Source: an uncultured Pseudomonadota bacterium (GTDB lineage: Bacteria; Pseudomonadota; Gammaproteobacteria; Steroidobacterales; Steroidobacteraceae). From it: a DNA stretch of 37,550 nt. Positions 23,372 through 31,905 of the stretch are shown here, in pieces; positions within the stretch are counted from its first letter, which is position 1, and the number at the start of each line of letters is the position of its first letter. The stretch is from positions 1 through 37,550 of the forward strand of contig CAIVRI010000089.1 of the NCBI GenBank assembly GCA_903908265.1. Reading direction: 5' to 3'. Position numbers and translations under genes: made by a program. The notes under the pieces were generated by a model. That model was not told the origin of the DNA. It did not search any database and worked only from the letters and a program-made list of their open reading frames with translations.

Positions 23372-23802
23372 TGACTATTCATCTGGGATGCCCGCGACTC
23401 TCCCTCGATCCACAGGCCATCCGCGCGGTGAAGGATGAAGTGGTGAGCGTGGTATTTGCGGCGGCAAACGGGCTGTTAATGAGTGCGGTAGGACCCAACC
23501 ATTATGGGGAGGGAGATGCGCTCATTACGGGATCAACCGGTGATCGCTGGTCGGTCACTCGCGACCGTTTCGACGCCAAGTATCGCCCAGTGGGCGGGCA
23601 GGCGTCGGGAGAGGACGGTCCCTACCGGAATATTCCGGTCCCCATTTGGGCCAAACGCATGCGCGAAGCGTTCACGATTGAACGGCACGCGGGCGGTGAT
23701 TTGCTGGTGGGAGCCGCTGGTGACTGGGCGGTTGAATATGCAGCCGACGATTGTGGTCTCGTTGCGCAGGACCGATTTGTGGCGGTTTATCGTCAAGCCT
23801 GA
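23371..23802 (+). CDS. PGDYG-domain-like small protein
   Basis: A 143-residue protein starting at the ATG that overlaps the SDR stop (TGATG). Two segments look related. One is EGDALITGSTGDRWSVTRDR (about 46-65), with FDAKYRPV after it. The other is GDLLVGAAGDWAVEYAADDC (about 109-128), with GLVAQDRFVAVYR after it. The pattern G-D-x-L-(V/I)-x-G-(x)n-G-D-x-x-x-V-x-x-D-x-F-x-x-Y-x-P resembles the little-characterised PGDYG family. No signal peptide. Function unknown. Fixed coupling to an SDR and an amidohydrolase may hint at a shared pathway. Assignment is tentative, from motif shape only. Confidence 0.6.
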   Translation: MTIHLGCPRLSLDPQAIRAVKDEVVSVVFAAANGLLMSAVGPNHYGEGDALITGSTGDRWSVTRDRFDAKYRPVGGQASGEDGPYRNIPVPIWAKRMREAFTIERHAGGDLLVGAAGDWAVEYAADDCGLVAQDRFVAVYRQA

Positions 23803-23814
23803 CGGGGTGGGACA

Positions 23815-23842
23815 GGACTGCGGGCCCCGGGGCCCGCAGTCC
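23815..23842. terminator. Bidirectional terminator-like hairpin
   Basis: GGACTGCGGGCCCC is followed at once by its exact reverse complement, a perfect 28-nt palindrome with 14-bp arms. It sits 13 nt past the PGDYG-like gene and 11 nt past the convergent TonB receptor gene. The T-tract is minimal (TTAT on the plus side), but position and strength fit a shared terminator. Confidence 0.75.
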
Positions 23843-23853
23843 TTATCCGAAGC

Positions 23854-26352
23854 TCAGCGTCGATAGGTGAACGTCACGCCGATCGTGCGTGGCCGGAAGG
23901 TCCACTGCCGACCCAGTCGCGTCGTTGACGAATTGACGCCATCGGCGGCAACTCCTGGATTGATCGTCCAGTCGGAGTTTGTGACCGTGTGGCTATCGAG
24001 CAGGTTGTCGATAAAGGCCGCCACCTGCCAATCACCAAACTGCATGCCGAGGCGTGCCGTGACGAAGTTCGTGGCGGGCAGCGTATATTTGGCGTCATCG
24101 TACTGCAGCGTACCCGGGTCTTGTCCCGGTGAAGCCCACTTCGCTTTGCTCTGGTTTTGCCAGTCGCCACGCAGGAATGACTCGTGACCGAAGGCGTCGA
24201 ACTTGTATTCGAGGCCTAGCGATACCGTAACAGGTGAGCCGGGCTGGCCGCCTTGTCCCACAATGGCATCGCCCTTCGCGGCAACGGGCAGCACGCTGGT
24301 GTTGGTGCCGACATAACTCGACCTAGAGTATCGCGCGTCGGTGTAACCGGCGGCAAATTCGGCCGTTAAGCTGGGCGTGACCAGCCAGTCGGCCTGAATG
24401 TCGGCGCCCTTGGCAACGGCCTCGCCCAAGTTCTGGATCCAACTAATCTGGCAGACGGGGGGTAGTACCGTCTGTTGGATGTTGTGCCATTTGATGTAGT
24501 AGATGCTGGAAGCCAGCCGGAACCGATTGTTGAAGTTGTTCTTGCTGCCAACCTCGTAGCTCTGCACCGTGTCTGAGTCATAGGTGGCCGGTGAGTTGGT
24601 GATCCCGAAGTTTGCAAAGTCGCCTTCGCAGGCTGCCTGTGGGACCGGATTATTCGCACCGCCTGGGCGGAAACCCTTTGAATAGGTCGCGTAGTACAGG
24701 TTGCTCGGATCGTGCTGGAACGACACGCCGAGTTTCGGTGTGAATACGGACTCGGAATGGCTATTAGTGAGATAGGTGTCGTAGTCAAATAACTGCGCAG
24801 CCCCGGTGACCGTGTCGACGGAGAATTTCACCTTCGCAAAACGGCCGCCTGCGATGAGTTTTACGGAATCGGTGACGGCATACGTCGCCTCGCCGTAGAC
24901 CGCGGTTTGCTCGTCCTTGGCATGGGTGCGCAGGAAGTAAGACGACTGCGGGTCAATTCCCAGCACGGTCTCACCGCAGTGCGGTGTCGGGGCTGAGTCA
25001 CAGGGGCGCGGATTGCTGCCGAGCCCTACGCCAAAATAGTCGGTAACGCTGGCATAGCCTGCCGCCTCGAAGAAGGTGCCGAGTTGAGGGTCGTGCAACT
25101 GCTCTAAATAATCCTGTTTGTTTGAGCCATAGAATAGGCCGGCCGTCCAAAACAGTTTCGAATTGGGGTCATTCGACTGCAAACGAATTTCCTGTACGAA
25201 GTTCCGTTGACCGTTGTTGATCGTCGCGGGTGCGCGATAGTTCAAGCCCGGCGTGAGTGGGTGCACGCCGTTCTGGTCGAGTAGTAGTGAGCCGGCCTCA
25301 AGACCGAGCAGTGACTGGTAGAAGCCAAGGTTGTACAGCGTACCGTCATAGCCGGTCGCTTCGTCACGTTTGTAGTAGGAGGTGTTCGAGATGAAGCGCA
25401 CTGCCCCTAAATCGGCCTCTATTTTCAGGGCGGGCAGATAGAATTTATCCGGTGAGGACCGCGTTGTTGGGTTTGCGCTCACGAAACGATGCGCGGACGG
25501 GTCCGAGTACAGCGTCCAGTAGTTGGTGACGTCATTTGCTTGGCGATCTTGATAGTAGAGGCTTGGCGTGATTGTCCAATTGTCGTTGGGCGACCAGACC
25601 GCGGCTAAACGAATCAGATCCGTGTCGGTGCGGTTGGCATGCTTATCTAATACCGTGGTGGGGTCGTAGGCATCGACTCGATCGACCCAGCCGCCGTCAT
25701 GGCGGTGCCAAACGCTGATTCGGGCGCCTAGTTTGCCCTCAATAAGGGGGCCGCCCACGGCGTAGCCGGCCTCATAACTGGCTTCGCCGCCGGGGTTGAA
25801 GGACGCCTCGGCCCGTGCGTTGACGCTGGTTTTCGACAGCGACGGTTGGACCGTGATGTAGCGCACTGTGCCGCCCTCAGAGCCGGCACCGAATAGGGTG
25901 CCTTGCGGGCCGCGCAGCACTTCGACGCGTTCGAGGTCGAAGGATTTGGGCAGCGATTCGTCTGGATTGAAGGCAATAGACCGCATCTGAATGGGGGTGT
26001 CGTCCACATAGATGCCGGTTGTGCCCGCGCCGCCGGAGGAGGCGATGCCCCGGATGGAGATATTGGCGGTGCCGGAGTTGTCGACGTGGATGCCGGGGGT
26101 AAAGCGCGCGATATCTTCGATGTCTTTGATGCCGCGCAGGTCCAGGCCTTCGGCGGTCATGGCGGTGACGCTGACCGGTACTTTGCTGAGGGCTTCTTCG
26201 TGGCGGGTCGCGGTCACTACGATTTCATCTAGTCCACCCGTTTGGGGGGCTTCAGCCGCCACTGTGGCTGCCGCGGCGAGTGCCGTGGCGAGTGCCGTGG
26301 CACAGACCGACGCGAGTCGCCCCGATGGACGGGCTTTAGAGGGAGTAAACAT
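23854..26352 (-). CDS. TonB-dependent outer-membrane receptor
   Basis: An 832-residue receptor that imports a ligand across the outer membrane using TonB/proton-motive energy. Signal peptide to about residue 34 (AAAATVAAEA). The TonB-box-like DEIVVTATRHEEALSKVPVS lies near residue 43. The plug domain includes IRGIASSGGAGTTGIYVDD and VEVLRGPQGTLFGAGSEGG. A 22-strand barrel follows, ending with the aromatic-rich GVTFTYRR. Start supported by GAGG 8 nt upstream. The class is the broad organic-nutrient type; no siderophore genes are near. It diverges from the SpdH-like gene across a 201-bp region with a palindrome, suggesting co-regulation with polyamine genes; the ligand is unproven. A perfect 12-bp tandem duplication (26275-26298) lies in the signal peptide. 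Confidence 0.95.
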   Translation of the reverse strand: MFTPSKARPSGRLASVCATALATALAAAATVAAEAPQTGGLDEIVVTATRHEEALSKVPVSVTAMTAEGLDLRGIKDIEDIARFTPGIHVDNSGTANISIRGIASSGGAGTTGIYVDDTPIQMRSIAFNPDESLPKSFDLERVEVLRGPQGTLFGAGSEGGTVRYITVQPSLSKTSVNARAEASFNPGGEASYEAGYAVGGPLIEGKLGARISVWHRHDGGWVDRVDAYDPTTVLDKHANRTDTDLIRLAAVWSPNDNWTITPSLYYQDRQANDVTNYWTLYSDPSAHRFVSANPTTRSSPDKFYLPALKIEADLGAVRFISNTSYYKRDEATGYDGTLYNLGFYQSLLGLEAGSLLLDQNGVHPLTPGLNYRAPATINNGQRNFVQEIRLQSNDPNSKLFWTAGLFYGSNKQDYLEQLHDPQLGTFFEAAGYASVTDYFGVGLGSNPRPCDSAPTPHCGETVLGIDPQSSYFLRTHAKDEQTAVYGEATYAVTDSVKLIAGGRFAKVKFSVDTVTGAAQLFDYDTYLTNSHSESVFTPKLGVSFQHDPSNLYYATYSKGFRPGGANNPVPQAACEGDFANFGITNSPATYDSDTVQSYEVGSKNNFNNRFRLASSIYYIKWHNIQQTVLPPVCQISWIQNLGEAVAKGADIQADWLVTPSLTAEFAAGYTDARYSRSSYVGTNTSVLPVAAKGDAIVGQGGQPGSPVTVSLGLEYKFDAFGHESFLRGDWQNQSKAKWASPGQDPGTLQYDDAKYTLPATNFVTARLGMQFGDWQVAAFIDNLLDSHTVTNSDWTINPGVAADGVNSSTTRLGRQWTFRPRTIGVTFTYRR

Positions 26353-26442
26353 GAAGTCACCTCAGGTGGTCGCAAAGTCAGTCAGGCGGAAAATCTACGG
26401 TACGGGGGGGTGACACGCAAATATATTATGTCTTTTTGTTCC

Positions 26443-26458
26443 ATCTGTGATCGCAGAT
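26443..26458. promoter_or_regulatory. Candidate operator in divergent region
   Basis: ATCTGTGATCGCAGAT is an inverted repeat matching at 7 of 8 arm positions. It lies between the divergent TonB receptor and SpdH-like genes, 2 nt upstream of a possible -35. It is a natural candidate for the GntR/FCD regulator encoded in the operon. That link is inference. Confidence 0.45.
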
Positions 26459-26460
26459 CG

Positions 26461-26490
26461 TTGACTGCACCCCCATCGGAACGGTAGTTT
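26461..26490 (+). promoter_or_regulatory. Candidate promoter of the polyamine operon
   Basis: TTGACT (26461-26466) and TAGTTT (26485-26490) with an 18-nt spacer lie 63 nt before the SpdH-like start. The -35 is good and the -10 weak, which suits a promoter under activation or repression. Confidence 0.4.
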
Positions 26491-26553
26491 TAGGTGCTGG
26501 GTTGGCCGATATGGAATCACTTTCGGTTCCGATGCGCCGCTCGGGGGTGAGTC

Positions 26554-28479
26554 ATGGCCAAGCGTCCGTCCGATCGGTTATTGGGAATGGGCGCGGCCAT
26601 CACTCGACGCGACTTCGTGCAAGGGGCCGTGCTCGGCGCCGGTGCGCTGGCATTGCCGGGCTTGGTAGGGTGCTCACGCCGAAACGTTCCGTTGGCGCAG
26701 GCCATGCAGGATCGGATGGGTTATTACCCGCCGACGTTGACTGGATTGCGTGGCAGTCATCCCGGTGCCTTTGAGGCTGCGCATGCGTTGCGCGACGGCA
26801 CCGCCCATGCCGCGCCACTCGATCTTGGTGAGCAATACGATCTGGTGATTGTTGGCGGTGGGATCAGTGGGCTGTCAGCCGCTCTCCTCTATCGCAAGGA
26901 GCGTCCCGACGCGCGCATTCTGATCCTTGAAAATCATGATGACTTTGGTGGTCATGCAAAGCGCAACGAGGTAGCCATTGATGGAACGATCCGCCTCCTG
27001 AATGGAGGCACCTACTCCATTGAAAGTCCAAAGCCCTTTAGCGCGGTTGCAGATAGCGTCTTGCGCGAGATCGGTATTGATGCGCCAGCCTTGGCCCTGA
27101 AAACCCAGAAAAAAGATTTCTACAGGTCGCTCGGTTTGACCCAGGGCATTTTCTTCGACCGCGAAACCTTCGGGGCGGATCATTTGGCACCAGGCTACCG
27201 CCAGCGCAGCTGGGCAGAATTTCTGAAAGGGGCTCCGTTGTCAGCGGCAGCGAAGCGCGACCTGGAGCGTGCTGAGGTTGGTAACACGGACTATTTTGTC
27301 GGTTTGGGTGCTGTCGCCAAAAAAGAAAAACTATTGCGCATGAGCTATCTGAGCTATCTGCGTGACGTGGTCAAGGTGGACCCTGCCGTACTTGCGCTCT
27401 ACCAAGCGCTCACCCAAGGATGGTGGGGAGTTGGCATCGATGCCATTAGCGCGCTAGACGCTTGGGGTTCTGAGATGCCCGGTTTCCATGGTCTGCGGTT
27501 GCCGGCGGGATCCATCCCCGGGATGGGCTACACGCCAGCCGGTTTTACCGATACCGGCGGTTCGGTGTTCATGCATTTCCCCGACGGCAATGCCTCCGTA
27601 GCACGCGCCTTGGTCCGTAAACTGGTGCCGGCCGCCGTGCCAGGATCCACCATTGAGGATCTGGTCACGGCCCGAGTTAATTATCGGCAATTGGATCGTG
27701 AGGACGAGCCGGTACGCATTCGCTTGAATTCGATCGTACTCGGCGTGCATCACGACGAGCCGACCATCGAACGCTCGCGTAGTGTGCGCATCGCTTATCA
27801 CCGCGATGGTCGGGTGCTGGAAGTGCGTGCGAAGCAGTGCATTTTGGCTTGCTATAACAACATTATTCCCTATCTCGTGCCCGAATTGCCTGAGTCGCAG
27901 AAGGCCGCGTTGCGTGAGGCGATCAAGACGCCACTCGTTTACACCTCCGTTGCTCTATCCAACTGGCGCGCATTTTCCGAGCTCGGGGTACATTCTATTT
28001 ATGCGCCAGGCTCTTATCACACAACTATTCGCTTGAATCCGACGGTCGATATTGGTGCTTATCAGAGCCCCCGCTCGCCAGACGAACCTAACTTGCTAGC
28101 GATGGTTAGGACTCCGTGTAAGCCGGGCTTGACAGAGCATGAACAAAATAAAGTTGGTCGCGCTGAACTGCTCGCAACGCCGTTTGAAATTTTTGAGCGT
28201 GAGATACGCGATCAGCTGCGGCGCATGCTCTCCGGGACATCATTTGATCCTGTGAAAGACATACGAGCCATCATCGTCAATCGTTGGCCGCATGGGTATG
28301 CACCGGAAAACAACTCGCTGTTCGATCCTGATGTTGCTCCCGGTGAAGAACACTATGTGAGAGCGAGAGCCCGATTTGGGAGGATCGCGATCGCCAATTC
28401 TGATGCCGGCGCTGGCGCCTACACGGATGTCGCGATTGAGCAGGGGCATCGTGCGGTTTATGAATTACTCGGTGCCTAA
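26554..28479 (+). CDS. Tat-exported SpdH-like polyamine dehydrogenase (FAD)
   Basis: A flavoprotein resembling spermidine dehydrogenase SpdH, which cleaves spermidine to an aminoaldehyde and a diamine outside the cytoplasm. It has 641 residues. Twin-arginine motif TRRDF (17-21) and hydrophobic stretch are followed by lipobox LPGLVGC (Cys40), so a Tat-routed lipoprotein is likely. The SpdH-type segment YYPPTLTGLRGSHPGAFEAA (57-76) leads into the Rossmann motif YDLVIVGGGISGLSAA (95-110) and HDDFGGHAKRNE. The C-terminal FAD block includes RIAIANSDAGAGAYTDVAIE. ATG 26554 follows GGGGGTGA. It is first gene of the operon, ahead of the transaminase. The SpdH family may include other amine substrates, so spermidine itself is inference. 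Confidence 0.85.
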   Translation: MAKRPSDRLLGMGAAITRRDFVQGAVLGAGALALPGLVGCSRRNVPLAQAMQDRMGYYPPTLTGLRGSHPGAFEAAHALRDGTAHAAPLDLGEQYDLVIVGGGISGLSAALLYRKERPDARILILENHDDFGGHAKRNEVAIDGTIRLLNGGTYSIESPKPFSAVADSVLREIGIDAPALALKTQKKDFYRSLGLTQGIFFDRETFGADHLAPGYRQRSWAEFLKGAPLSAAAKRDLERAEVGNTDYFVGLGAVAKKEKLLRMSYLSYLRDVVKVDPAVLALYQALTQGWWGVGIDAISALDAWGSEMPGFHGLRLPAGSIPGMGYTPAGFTDTGGSVFMHFPDGNASVARALVRKLVPAAVPGSTIEDLVTARVNYRQLDREDEPVRIRLNSIVLGVHHDEPTIERSRSVRIAYHRDGRVLEVRAKQCILACYNNIIPYLVPELPESQKAALREAIKTPLVYTSVALSNWRAFSELGVHSIYAPGSYHTTIRLNPTVDIGAYQSPRSPDEPNLLAMVRTPCKPGLTEHEQNKVGRAELLATPFEIFEREIRDQLRRMLSGTSFDPVKDIRAIIVNRWPHGYAPENNSLFDPDVAPGEEHYVRARARFGRIAIANSDAGAGAYTDVAIEQGHRAVYELLGA

Positions 28480-28513
28480 GCGGCGCCGTCACTGACAAGA
28501 GAGGTCAAAAAAA

Positions 28514-29911
28514 ATGAGCATTGGACAACTGCCTGCTAGCGAAGCCGCGGAATTGAAGCGGTTGGATGTCGCTCACCATCTGCCAGGTCAGACGGACTAT
28601 AAATTGCAGGCGCAGTTGGGTGGCAGTCGCATCATCACCAAGGCGTCTGGCTGCCTGATCCATGACGCAGACGGCAATGAACTACTGGATGGTATGGCAG
28701 GACTGTGGTGTGTCACCGTCGGGTATGGTAGGGACGAACTCGCCAAGGTGGCTTATGAGCAAATGCTTGAGCTGCCGTACTACAACACATTCTTTAAGAC
28801 CGCGAGCGCACCTGCGGTACGGCTCGCAGCCTCGGTGGCGGGGAAACTCGGCAATGGCCTGACGCACGTGTTCTTCAATTCGTCTGGCTCCGAGGCGAAT
28901 GACACCGTGTTCCGTCTCGTGCGGCACTACTGGACAGTGAAAGAGCAGCCCTGGCGCCAGATCATCATCGGTCGCTGGAATGGCTACCACGGCTCTACCG
29001 TTGCGGGCGCCAGCCTCGGCGGCATGAAGGCCATGCACGCGCAGGGTGGACTACCCGTACCGGGAATTGAGCACATCATGCAGCCTTATCTTTTTGGTGA
29101 TGCCTTTGGTGAGGACCCCGAGGCATTCGCGATTCGAGCGGCAAATGCCCTTGAGGAGCGCATTCTCCAGGTAGGCCCGCATAACGTTGCTGCTTTTATT
29201 GGTGAGCCTGTGCAGGGCGCTGGTGGCGTGATTATCCCGCCGCCAGGCTACTGGACCCGTATTGAGGCGATCTGTCGCAAGTACGGCATCCTCTTGGTCT
29301 GTGACGAGGTGATTTGCGGCTTTGGGCGGCTGGGACGCTGGTTTGGCTTTCAGCACTTTGGCATTCGCCCCGACATCGTGACGATGGCTAAGGGCCTCTC
29401 CTCTGGATACCTGCCAATTTCCGCGACGGCGATGTCGACTGAGATCGTCGAGACGCTGCGAGAGGGTGGGGAGTTCGTGCATGGCTACACGTATTCCGGG
29501 CACCCCACCAGTGCTGCTGTCGCCGTGCGCAATCTGGAGATCATCGAGCGTGAGCACCTGGTGGAACGAACGGCGGAGGATACGGGACCTTATATCGCCA
29601 ACGCACTGAACCGCCTGCGGGACCATCCACTCGTCGGCGAGGCAAGATCCCTAGGCTTGATCGGTGGTATCGAAATCGTGTCCAAGAAAGGCACCAACGC
29701 ACGGTTCGGTGGCGAAGAAGGTCACGCCGGTCCCATCGTCCGAGATATCTGTATCCGCCGCGGCCTGATGGTTCGCGCAATCCGCGATACGATTGTTTTT
29801 TGTCCGCCCTTGATTGTCAGTCATGCCCAGCTGGACCGGCTGGTAGACACAGTGCGTGCTGCCTTAGATGAGGCCACGCCCACACTAATGGCGCTGACGA
29901 AGGTTGGATGA
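28514..29911 (+). CDS. Class-III aminotransferase, SpuC-like (putrescine-pyruvate)
   Basis: A 465-residue PLP-dependent omega-transaminase. The family-typical N-terminus (LDVAHHLPGQTDYKLQAQLG, 17-36) and the motifs NSSGSEANDTVFRLVRHYW (122-140), YHGSTVAGASLGG (158-170), CDEV (263-266) and Schiff-base Lys293 in MAKGLSSGYLP match polyamine/beta-alanine transaminases such as SpuC. SpuC moves the amino group of putrescine to pyruvate, giving 4-aminobutanal and alanine. AGAGG lies about 9 nt before the ATG, and the stop overlaps the regulator gene (ATGA). Context with SpdH- and Puu-like enzymes supports an amine substrate. Cadaverine or diaminopropane remain possible. Confidence 0.88.
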   Translation: MSIGQLPASEAAELKRLDVAHHLPGQTDYKLQAQLGGSRIITKASGCLIHDADGNELLDGMAGLWCVTVGYGRDELAKVAYEQMLELPYYNTFFKTASAPAVRLAASVAGKLGNGLTHVFFNSSGSEANDTVFRLVRHYWTVKEQPWRQIIIGRWNGYHGSTVAGASLGGMKAMHAQGGLPVPGIEHIMQPYLFGDAFGEDPEAFAIRAANALEERILQVGPHNVAAFIGEPVQGAGGVIIPPPGYWTRIEAICRKYGILLVCDEVICGFGRLGRWFGFQHFGIRPDIVTMAKGLSSGYLPISATAMSTEIVETLREGGEFVHGYTYSGHPTSAAVAVRNLEIIEREHLVERTAEDTGPYIANALNRLRDHPLVGEARSLGLIGGIEIVSKKGTNARFGGEEGHAGPIVRDICIRRGLMVRAIRDTIVFCPPLIVSHAQLDRLVDTVRAALDEATPTLMALTKVG

Positions 29912-30579
29912 AATTGCCCGAAAAGAAAGAACAGGATGGCTCGGTACGCGCATCTGTGCATGCTGAGTTGCGCCTGCGCTTTTTGACCGGCCGAATTACT
30001 CCGGGAACGCATCTTTCGACGCGCCGTTTGGCGCATGAGTTGGGCGTCAGTCAGATGCCCGTTCGAGATGCGCTCGGACGTTTGGCTGCGGACGGCGCGG
30101 TAGATATTCGCTCTAAGCGCCGAATTATCGTGCCGCCGATGACCGCTGCGCGACATGCGGATCTACTGGTTTGCCGAGAGTTGCTTGAGCCTGCTGCGGC
30201 CCAGGCCGCGATTGCAAGACTGGACGATGTGGCGATTCAGCGGCTTGAGGTCGTCGACAAGGCGATTGGCGATGCGCTGGATAGCGGAGACGTTGACGCC
30301 TACATGCGTGCCAATCATGAGTTTCATTTCACGATTTATCGGGCACAGCCGCACCCAACGCTCGTTCAGTTGATTGAAACGCTGTGGTTGCAGTTCGGTC
30401 CCTATATGCGCATTGTTTATGATCGTTATGACGGTGAGCGACTTGCGGATCAACATGTGTGCGCTATCCGCGCCATTCGGCGGCGCCGTGCGGCTGACCT
30501 GTCCCGGGCCATCCTGCTTGATATCCGTGACGGCATGAATTTGTTGCAACGGAACGGTTTTGCCGTTGATCCATCATGA
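29908..30579 (+). CDS. GntR-family regulator with FCD domain
   Basis: A 223-residue transcription factor. The N-terminal winged helix (residues about 12-78) shows LRLRFLTGRITPGTHLSTRR and LAHELGVSQMPVRDALGRL, the classical GntR pattern. The helical FCD ligand domain follows, with its metal-binding-type Asp/His residues (RANHEFHFTIYRAQPHPTL, about 134-152, then DQHVCAIRAIRRRR). It lies inside the operon, overlapping its neighbours by 4 nt on both sides, so it is co-produced with the enzymes and probably autoregulates. Candidate operator: the palindrome at 26443-26458. The effector is presumably a polyamine or catabolite (inference). Confidence 0.92.
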   Translation: MKLPEKKEQDGSVRASVHAELRLRFLTGRITPGTHLSTRRLAHELGVSQMPVRDALGRLAADGAVDIRSKRRIIVPPMTAARHADLLVCRELLEPAAAQAAIARLDDVAIQRLEVVDKAIGDALDSGDVDAYMRANHEFHFTIYRAQPHPTLVQLIETLWLQFGPYMRIVYDRYDGERLADQHVCAIRAIRRRRAADLSRAILLDIRDGMNLLQRNGFAVDPS

Positions 30580-31880
30580 GTGTTTATGGCAGTACGCTGA
30601 CGCCGTCAATCCAGCATGTGGACACCTACTACGCCGCAACACGACGTGAACAGGCGGATGGGCTGCCTTTCTTAGGCGATACCCAGACAGACGTCTGCGT
30701 TGTGGGCGGTGGCTACGCGGGTCTCGGTACCGCGTTACATTTGGCTCGTCGCGGGATCGACGTGACATTGCTTGAACAATCACGCCTCGGTTGGGGCGCG
30801 TCTGGTCGTAACGGCGGGCAAGTGCATGTCGGGATGCGTCGTGACCAGCTGTGGCTCGAGAAGACTCTGGGGGAGGCTGCCGGGCAGCGATTCTGGCGAC
30901 TCGCATTAGCTGCCCGCGGACACCTCGATGAGCTGATTGAAACCTACGGGATCGATTGCAGTTATCGTCCCGGTCTGATGCATGTCGACCACAAACCCCG
31001 CTATGTTGACGAAACTCGTCAGCATGTGGAATTCATGCGTAGTCGCTACGGGTACACCGATCTTTCGTTCTTAAGTGGTGATGCGTTGGCCTCACTTTTA
31101 TCCAGCCCATGCTACTACGGTGGGAGTATGGATGCGCGAGGAGGGCACCTGCAGGCGCTTGACTGGGCGCTCGGCATGGCACGCGCAGCGCTATCGCTTG
31201 GGGCACGCTTGCACGAAGGTGTTGAGGTCACCGGCATCTGTCGAAAAGATGCCGGATTCGTCGTTACAACGCCTCAAGGAGCCGTGCGCGCACGTCGCGT
31301 GGTCTTGGCGTGCAATGGCTACCTGCGTCGCTTGTCGACTCGTGTGCGTGGCAGAGTCATGCCGATCAATAATTATGTGGCGGTTACGGCGCCGCTTGGA
31401 GAGCAGGCGCGGCAGTTAATTCGCAATGGCGCCGCTGTGTCTGACTCCCGGTTCGTCGTGAACTATTTTCGCGTCACGCCGGATGATCGCCTATTGTTCG
31501 GTGGTGGAGAAAATTATAGCTACCGTTTCCCGAGAAATATTAGTGAATTTGTGCGACCCCACGTTGAGTCGGTCTTTCCTCAGTTGCGGGGCGTGCGTTT
31601 CGATTATGCGTGGGGTGGCACCCTCGGTATAACCTCGACTCGCATGCCTTACGTGCGGGAGTTGGAGCCGGGACTATTAAATCTCAGCGGCTTCTCCGGG
31701 CTCGGCGTCGTCCTCGCCCCTTATGTTGGCAAGATTGTTGCCGATGCCTTGGCGGGCGAAGCTGCTTCTTTCGAACTCCTATCGAGTCTGTCGGTACCAC
31801 CCTTTCCGGGTGGCCCTTTGTTGCGGTGGCCAACTATGGTCGCGGCCATGCTGTATTACGCACTCAGAGATCGTCTCTGA
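30576..31880 (+). CDS. FAD-dependent amine oxidase, PuuB-like
   Basis: A 434-residue DAO-family flavoprotein close to gamma-glutamylputrescine oxidase PuuB, which oxidises gamma-glutamylputrescine to the aldehyde with release of ammonia and peroxide. SIQHVDTYYAATRREQADGL (11-30) is the typical PuuB-like N-terminus, followed by the dinucleotide motif VVGGGYAGLG (42-51), LEQSRLGWGASGRNGGQ, and the C-terminal NLSGFSGLGVVLAPYVGKIV. No signal peptide, so it is cytoplasmic, unlike the SpdH-like enzyme. Its stop codon lies inside a strong hairpin (31860-31884) that separates it from the ligase gene. The neighbouring PuuA-like ligase supports the gamma-glutamyl route. Confidence 0.88.
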   Translation: MSVYGSTLTPSIQHVDTYYAATRREQADGLPFLGDTQTDVCVVGGGYAGLGTALHLARRGIDVTLLEQSRLGWGASGRNGGQVHVGMRRDQLWLEKTLGEAAGQRFWRLALAARGHLDELIETYGIDCSYRPGLMHVDHKPRYVDETRQHVEFMRSRYGYTDLSFLSGDALASLLSSPCYYGGSMDARGGHLQALDWALGMARAALSLGARLHEGVEVTGICRKDAGFVVTTPQGAVRARRVVLACNGYLRRLSTRVRGRVMPINNYVAVTAPLGEQARQLIRNGAAVSDSRFVVNYFRVTPDDRLLFGGGENYSYRFPRNISEFVRPHVESVFPQLRGVRFDYAWGGTLGITSTRMPYVRELEPGLLNLSGFSGLGVVLAPYVGKIVADALAGEAASFELLSSLSVPPFPGGPLLRWPTMVAAMLYYALRDRL

Positions 31881-31884
31881 GTGC
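31860..31884 (+). promoter_or_regulatory. Intra-operon hairpin at the puuB/puuA junction
   Basis: A perfect 11-bp stem, GCACTCAGAGA (31860-31870) with TCTCTGAGTGC (31874-31884), closes a 3-nt loop TCG. It includes the oxidase stop codon and ends 21 nt before the ligase ATG. There is no U-tract (ACACGT follows), so it is not a classical terminator. It may instead act as an RNA-stability or processing element, or a protein site. It contrasts with the 4-nt overlaps elsewhere in the operon. Confidence 0.6.
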
Positions 31885-31905
31885 ACACGTCGAGTAGAGG
31901 GCATC

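Noticed and set aside
26275-26298. Perfect 12-bp tandem repeat
   Set aside because: It simply duplicates an Ala/Thr/Leu stretch in the TonB receptor signal peptide. Probably replication slippage without special meaning.
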